Assembly (NCBI GenBank): GCA_914767715.1
Contig: OU612069.1
Location: 18,103,387 to 18,167,386, forward strand
Origin: Membranipora membranacea
Lineage: Eukaryota > Bryozoa > Gymnolaemata > Cheilostomatida > Membraniporidae
Length of the DNA: 64,000 nucleotides
Reading direction: 5' to 3'
Part shown: positions 59,601 to 64,000 of the stretch, one piece after another
Position numbering within the stretch: position 1 is the stretch's first letter
Layout: every line of letters begins with the position of its first letter
Notes under the pieces: model-generated
Told to the model about the DNA's origin: nothing
Database searches by the model: none
Seen by the model: only the letters and a program-made list of their open reading frames with translations
Program-made: the position numbers and the translations under genes

Positions 59601-60434
59601 TATAATATTGTGTCATGCAAAGTGAAGGTTAAAGCTCCTACAAACTCTCGATTGTGCAGAAATTAAGCCTATCCCTGGTCTCATTTGATTGAGGAGGCAT
59701 TGTTTTGTCATGTTCAAGTGGTTTGGACAGAAGGACAGGTGACATACAATATTATATTGATGTGACAGCTGTTAAAATCCTTGCAGTAAGCTGAACGGTA
59801 CCTCATATTTGGTTGGAGAAGTGGTGCTGTTCTTCTGGATGTTTCCTAGACTTTGGTTTGACCTCTGGATCTGATCTACGCCTCCATTGGGCTCTTTTAT
59901 CATGCAAACCATTGTAATTGTAGGGACATTTCTCATAGCATTACCAAGAATAAAGCAGAAACAGATCATGTATCCCATTATCCAGCGGTATGATGTTAGT
60001 CTCTCCAGGGTAGACTCTGTTGGAACTACTAAAGCGAGAAACAGCAACATACCTAGTAGTGCAGGTAGCTGTTATGTTACTAGGAGTATCATTAGTCGTA
60101 ACTAGCAGCAGTTACTAAAAGAATTCACTAGTAGTTTTAACAAGCAGTACAGGTTGTGGTACAGTTCATGGTCAGAGGGAGTGCAAAAACATGATAGATG
60201 CAACATACGGTAGCGCATTTACCACTGCGCAACACACAGGTCTTCAGCTAGAAACCATGAGTCGAGCGCAGCTTTGAGGCTTTTTCTAATACAACCTCCT
60301 CATGGCCGGCCCGAGCAGCATGTTTGAATAGATGACTAACTGTTAGTATTCATAGAGACATTTTCTTCATTAGTCAAGTAGCTTTTATTACTAGATGCTT
60401 CTAGAGGTATCGACTCCTGCATCTCTTTCACCAT
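56633..60434 (-). CDS. SLC17-family MFS transporter, gene 2, 526 aa, 10 exons
   Basis: Paralogue of gene 1. Exons, 5' to 3' on the minus strand: 60434-60341, 60025-59802, 59568-59387, 59216-59048, 58860-58636, 58434-58285, 57862-57730, 57487-57337, 57130-57040, 56794-56633 (1581 nt including stop). Exons four to ten have exactly the lengths of gene 1. Family marks: NAMRNVPTITMVCMI, EIEWDKQTQGFVLSAFFLG, GRFGGK, LRVISGMA with YERS, FDSPSVHPRIS, and FARGETQDWAK. It starts MVKEMQESIPLEASSNKS, a polar cytoplasmic tail. The acceptor before exon six (GATGATAAG) has a poor pyrimidine tract. A partial copy of exon seven lies in the sixth intron (57887-57927). It transports an unknown organic anion across a membrane. 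No stop or frameshift was found, so it is probably functional. Confidence 0.93.
57887..57927 (-). pseudogene. Vestigial duplicate of SLC17 gene 2 exon 7 start
   Basis: The minus strand reads an acceptor (TATATTAG) and then codons for NGPYSTLPYI, nearly the same as the start of exon seven (NGLYSTLPYI), 65 nt upstream of it. Homology ends after about 40 nt, so it is a partial tandem duplication that kept the splice acceptor. Confidence 0.75.
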
Positions 60435-60984
60435 GGTTATACTCTCATAGAAGCTTGACTCCTATTGAAATAAATATTGGCTAATGAAGTAGTAAGATAA
60501 TATTTTATTCCGCTTATCTTCTGACAAGTTCACAAACCTCTACACTTGCTTCTTCCTTGATTACTTGGGGGAAATCGTTTACATGATAAATAGTTATTAA
60601 CTCATTGACCTCCAGGACAATTGAGGCCTAATGTACATTATCCTGATTCATCTACGTTACCATGGCAATAAAATCTAAAAAATCCCGCATCATCAAAATC
60701 AATAGATGAGTGGTTGAACTAAATCTTACCAATAATTATAGAAATTTACGTGTAGAGGTTTCGAGAGTAAATTAATCTATATCGAGGGCTAGATGGCAGC
60801 AAATAACCATGGTTATATGGGCAAACGAATAATCTTGTTGATGTTTGTACAAGAAGTGAAGGCTTGTGAAGCCTGTGTAAAAGTCTGATAATCATTTAAC
60901 TCACATACACTTTCATTCATGAAAGGTATTTGTGACATCCAAAGAATTTTTGCTCACCCTGAATATGGAAAGCCTTTTTTTCAG
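60435..60984. other. Upstream region of SLC17 gene 2
   Basis: Presumed 5' flank and promoter of gene 2; no motif can be assigned with confidence. Confidence 0.35.
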
Positions 60985-61965
60985 CATGCCAATACCATGT
61001 AGAAAATCCTGATTAATGTTTGTCACTATGCAGATATCCCCATGATCAAGGTCTAATAATAACTACGATCAGATGTAAAATCCGAATTTATTGCTTCTAA
61101 ATAGGGTCAAGTAATAAAGCTAGTAGATTAACCACATGAAAGCATATTCGCAGTAGATATGATGGATGAATTCAGCTTACATTCCACTACTGCCTAAGAT
61201 TTAGGCGATTAGAGTATTAAAAAATTAATGTGCCTAATCAACTGCCAAGATCACCAGTTTATGGCTAGCCTGAATAGGCCTACATGTCAATGAACACATA
61301 ATTATGGGAATTTTGATGGGCCATTAATCATACCATGAACAAAATGTGTAAAGGTATATCAGAAAGCATTATCACTGGGAAAGAACATTCAGGTACAACT
61401 TACCTCACAGTTTAAGCCCGAAGGCCAATAGTATACACAATGCCTTAGTTGAGAAATAACAAGAGGTTGTCTACGATGTTTGAACTCTGCATCCCTTCTA
61501 GTTCTTGCTAGTTTGTCTAGCTGAGACTGCATCCAACTGAACTGTATACATTTGAGAGGTGTATTCTTTATTGCTATTCAACTGTCCAACCTCTCCGTTA
61601 ATGGTGGTTAAACACAACTTGACTGCCTGATCTACTCCCCTCACCTCAATTATATACTACAACAGGCATATTCTATAGGCAAGGATTATGATGAATGCCT
61701 GGCCACAATGTTATGTGCTGGTACTAGCACTGCATATTTTTTGGCTTGGTAAGACAAAAATAGATTATTATGATGATTACATGTTTCTTGCCTCTGCAAA
61801 AAATTGACGAAAAGAGGCCCAGCAGCTTTATTATGATGTAGCTCTATTTTGATTTCATTGGAATGATATGCTGGTCTCAACTTCATCATTCATCTTTCTG
61901 TATTAATATCACCTAGGGACATACATGAGCGGTGTTAAAATTGGTCGATATTTGGGAAAAAGCAT
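60985..61965. repeat. Segmental duplication block, partner at 40241-41360
   Basis: Collinear with the block upstream of SLC17 gene 1. It contains the candidate signal-peptide exon at 61688-61748. Confidence 0.9.
61688..61748 (+). CDS. Candidate 61-nt signal-peptide exon, second copy
   Basis: It encodes MMNAWPQCYVLVLALHIFWL plus one base, then GTAAGA. It matches 41078-41138 with three base changes; one alters the peptide (Phe to Cys). If not spliced at the donor, this copy meets a stop earlier than the first. The downstream exon is unknown. Confidence 0.35.
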
Positions 61966-62274
61966 TTTTGGAGTACAAAGAGTTGTGTCCTCTTTGTAGT
62001 AGTAAAGATGCAAAGTTGACAGATGGCCCAACCTTTGATTTTGACAAAACCCATGTTTATCATCAACTCGGCAGTCAATATACCAGGTTCTTTTATTGAT
62101 AATGCAATCAATTCCAGAAATAACCCAAAAAACAAAAAAAGACAAGGCTAGGATGGCACAGCTTAGAATTTGAATACCTTTGAAATTTTCATACCATTCA
62201 TCACTTCGATAACATGATATTAATTTTCTTGGTTGGTGATACTGTAGCCTTGCGACATTGCTACACACTCGCAT
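61909..62274 (-). CDS. Hypothetical protein, 121 aa, one membrane segment
   Basis: The minus-strand frame has one clear hydrophobic segment (ILSCAILALSFFVFWVISGI, about residues 35-54) followed by a Cys-containing, Tyr/Lys-rich tail. No family is recognised. Its 3' part overlaps the duplicated block, but the partner region at 41340-41400 is not open, so conservation does not support coding. Confidence 0.2.
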   Translation of the reverse strand: MRVCSNVARLQYHQPRKLISCYRSDEWYENFKGIQILSCAILALSFFVFWVISGIDCIINKRTWYIDCRVDDKHGFCQNQRLGHLSTLHLYYYKEDTTLCTPKMLFPKYRPILTPLMYVPR

Positions 62275-63479
62275 GTAAAACTTCTGGCTTTGAAACCATT
62301 CATTAATGCATTCTACACCAAAGAGACAATGAAAGATAGATTGTCAAGTCTGTCAGATTTGCAGCTACGAAAAACATAACTTCACACATGAAACGAATAT
62401 TATAATGGGGTTGTGTCAGGAGTTGTCCCTTATTATAGGAGGCGCTGAACAGATGAGACCATAAATTGGCACTTTTTTATATAAGCCATCATTGGAGCAG
62501 ATCATACTTTTGGTCTGGCAGCCAGGGAACTTAAGATAGAAACAAAATGAGGGTTATTTCATAGGGGGATTATGCTGACCAAATTTATGAGACAAAATTG
62601 ACTGCAAATATAATTTGATACTCATTTATTATATTATATAATATAATAAATATATCATTAAAACAAAGAGAAATAATAATATTCCAGCTTTGAATTTTGA
62701 AAATTATATAAATCCAACATGAAAATGTTGATTGCAGAAAAAAAATTCAGAATAACATATATATATATATATATTGTGTTATTGCAATACAAAACATTTC
62801 TATATTTAATACAATAACTTAATATATATATGGAATTGTTTTGCAAAACAAATTTAGCTGTATGTTTCATGACACCTTCCTTCCTGACACTGAATTTCAT
62901 TGTGATTGATCAGGTTTTTATCATTTAATGTATTATTATTTAATTTTAATTGTTTTAAAAATTAAGATATTTCGATACTTTTTTATTTCAGCATATAGGT
63001 CAGATTTTTGGATTATCGAATAACAATATCAATTGTAGTTAGCAGAAACCGAGGAGTTTTTACAGCAAAAGGTCTCATCTGCTTCCTTTATGGCTTATAT
63101 AAAACTTTGCAAAAGTGTGGTCTCATCTGTAATTAATCAAGGGAGATTACTCCGAAAAACACAACCCTATTAGAAATGCGGCTAAACTTCAGGGGTGTGG
63201 ATGACAAACACTCAGTTTGTTGATGGAGTTAACGATGGATGGCCAGTATAAGTGCAATGTAAAATGGCTGTCCTTTCTATACCACCAATGAGCTAGACAG
63301 CCAAGGATCGTTGTCCTATAATGTGGTAGAACTCCCCCCACAATTGTTCTCAGTGAATACAGCCATAGAATACAGCCCAACAAACAAGTTATAATTGTGG
63401 TATATTTATATATATATTTTATAAAAATGAGGGGTCCTCCCCATGCTCATTGCTTATTTTAATATGGCCACTTATTATT
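62275..63479. other. Non-coding, AT-rich stretch
   Basis: It contains a 28-bp perfect palindrome (62624-62651) and a TA run near 62756. No gene is supported. Confidence 0.45.
62624..62651. repeat. 28-bp perfect AT palindrome
   Basis: ATTTATTATATTAT followed by its exact complement. It could form a cruciform; AT-rich DNA can produce such palindromes by slippage. Confidence 0.85.
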
Positions 63480-63960
63480 CACAGCCAGGCAATGAGTGCC
63501 TAAGGAGTTATGGGTTCGAGTCTCACTGGGGGAACTTTCAAGGTTGATCGATCCAGAACAAAGCACCATCAGGGGTTGTCACAAGCAACCTGAAACACAA
63601 ACCCAAAACTCTTCTTGCCCCCCTCCCCCTCTCTCTGACAGGTAAAGGCAGCATTCAATGTTCACCATAAATGATATAAAAATTGTATAGAAAATTTCAA
63701 CCGAAGTCAATAAGATGTACACAACCTAACTGGTAATAATTCAATCATTTTTGAAGACTATGGATCGATTTTACCTTTTGACTACCAATAGTATATTATC
63801 CAACTCATCCAACGCCTCTTAGAAAAATCTAGAATCACGCAATATCTAGTTACACAAAAAGTATCACAGAAAACGCTCTTCACACAACTATATAATCTGT
63901 ACATATTAAAATAAATAAATGCAAGAATTAACCATCAAACTATACGTGGCTACATACCCT
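63480..63960 (+). repeat. SINE (family 1) plus duplicated block, partner at 50490-51020
   Basis: The SINE part reads GGGTTCGAGTCTCACTGGGG, then an AAAGCACC block. It is followed by DNA collinear with 50740-51000 (CAACTCATCCAAC, TTACACAAAAAGTATCACAG). This suggests the duplicated unit continues past the window end. Confidence 0.8.
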
Positions 63961-64000
63961 GTATGAATCGCTCTTGAAAATGATTATGGAGGCATTTAGT

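Noticed and set aside
1-64000. CRISPR array, bacterial operons, phage genes
   Set aside because: Introns, SINEs and animal gene families show a metazoan nuclear genome; no regularly spaced repeat-spacer pattern was seen.

Overview
This 64 kb window is nuclear DNA from an invertebrate animal. Genes are split by short introns (about 0.1-1.5 kb) with GT-AG borders. There is a single-exon rhodopsin-type GPCR, secreted PAN/WSC-domain genes, SLC17-type transporters, tRNA-derived SINEs, many foldback DNA elements, a BEL/Pao LTR retrotransposon and a Jockey/CR1-like LINE. The DNA is AT-rich. I cannot name the phylum from sequence alone; a marine invertebrate (tunicate, hemichordate, lophotrochozoan or cnidarian type) would fit.

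Layout. (1) 1-467: the 5' part of a class-A GPCR gene on the minus strand, running off the window, about 93% identical to the complete GPCR at 25858-26796 but with its start codon put out of frame by a 29-nt net loss. (2) 470-8490: mostly non-coding, with palindromes, an inverted dispersed repeat pair, a poly(T) tract and a perfect 3 x 79 bp tandem repeat. (3) 8495-17450: a tandem pair of secreted PAN+WSC genes on the plus strand. All introns are phase 1. The first copy has a stop codon inside WSC; the second has a frameshift inside PAN. (4) 18767-19179: a 0.4 kb TATG microsatellite. (5) 20084-22421: a TTAA-flanked element with about 70-bp terminal inverted repeats and a 156-bp-arm hairpin. 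(6) 25858-26796: the complete GPCR. (7) 28255-60434: an SLC17 cluster, with a plus-strand pseudogene (28255-32832) and two intact ten-exon minus-strand genes (34376-40009, 521 aa; 56633-60434, 526 aa). The two intact genes share exon lengths, intron phases and about 1 kb of upstream DNA, so they arose by segmental duplication.

Between the two intact SLC17 genes, a 5'-truncated LINE (about 49885 to 41600, minus strand) was split by a BEL/Pao element (42317-49298, LTRs 383/384 bp, TSD CCTAG). The LINE+BEL block lies only in the first of the two duplicated units, so it arrived after the duplication or was lost from the second. The BEL coding region is broken in several places and its RT active site reads YVND instead of YVDD, although the LTRs are about 98% identical.

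The genes do not form a pathway: a receptor pair, a secreted-protein pair and a transporter cluster lie side by side, each shaped by local duplication and decay. I found no wholly new system. The best leads are the reciprocally broken PAN/WSC genes, the TTAA-bounded hairpin elements, and a conserved 61-nt signal-peptide-like exon at 41078 and 61688.
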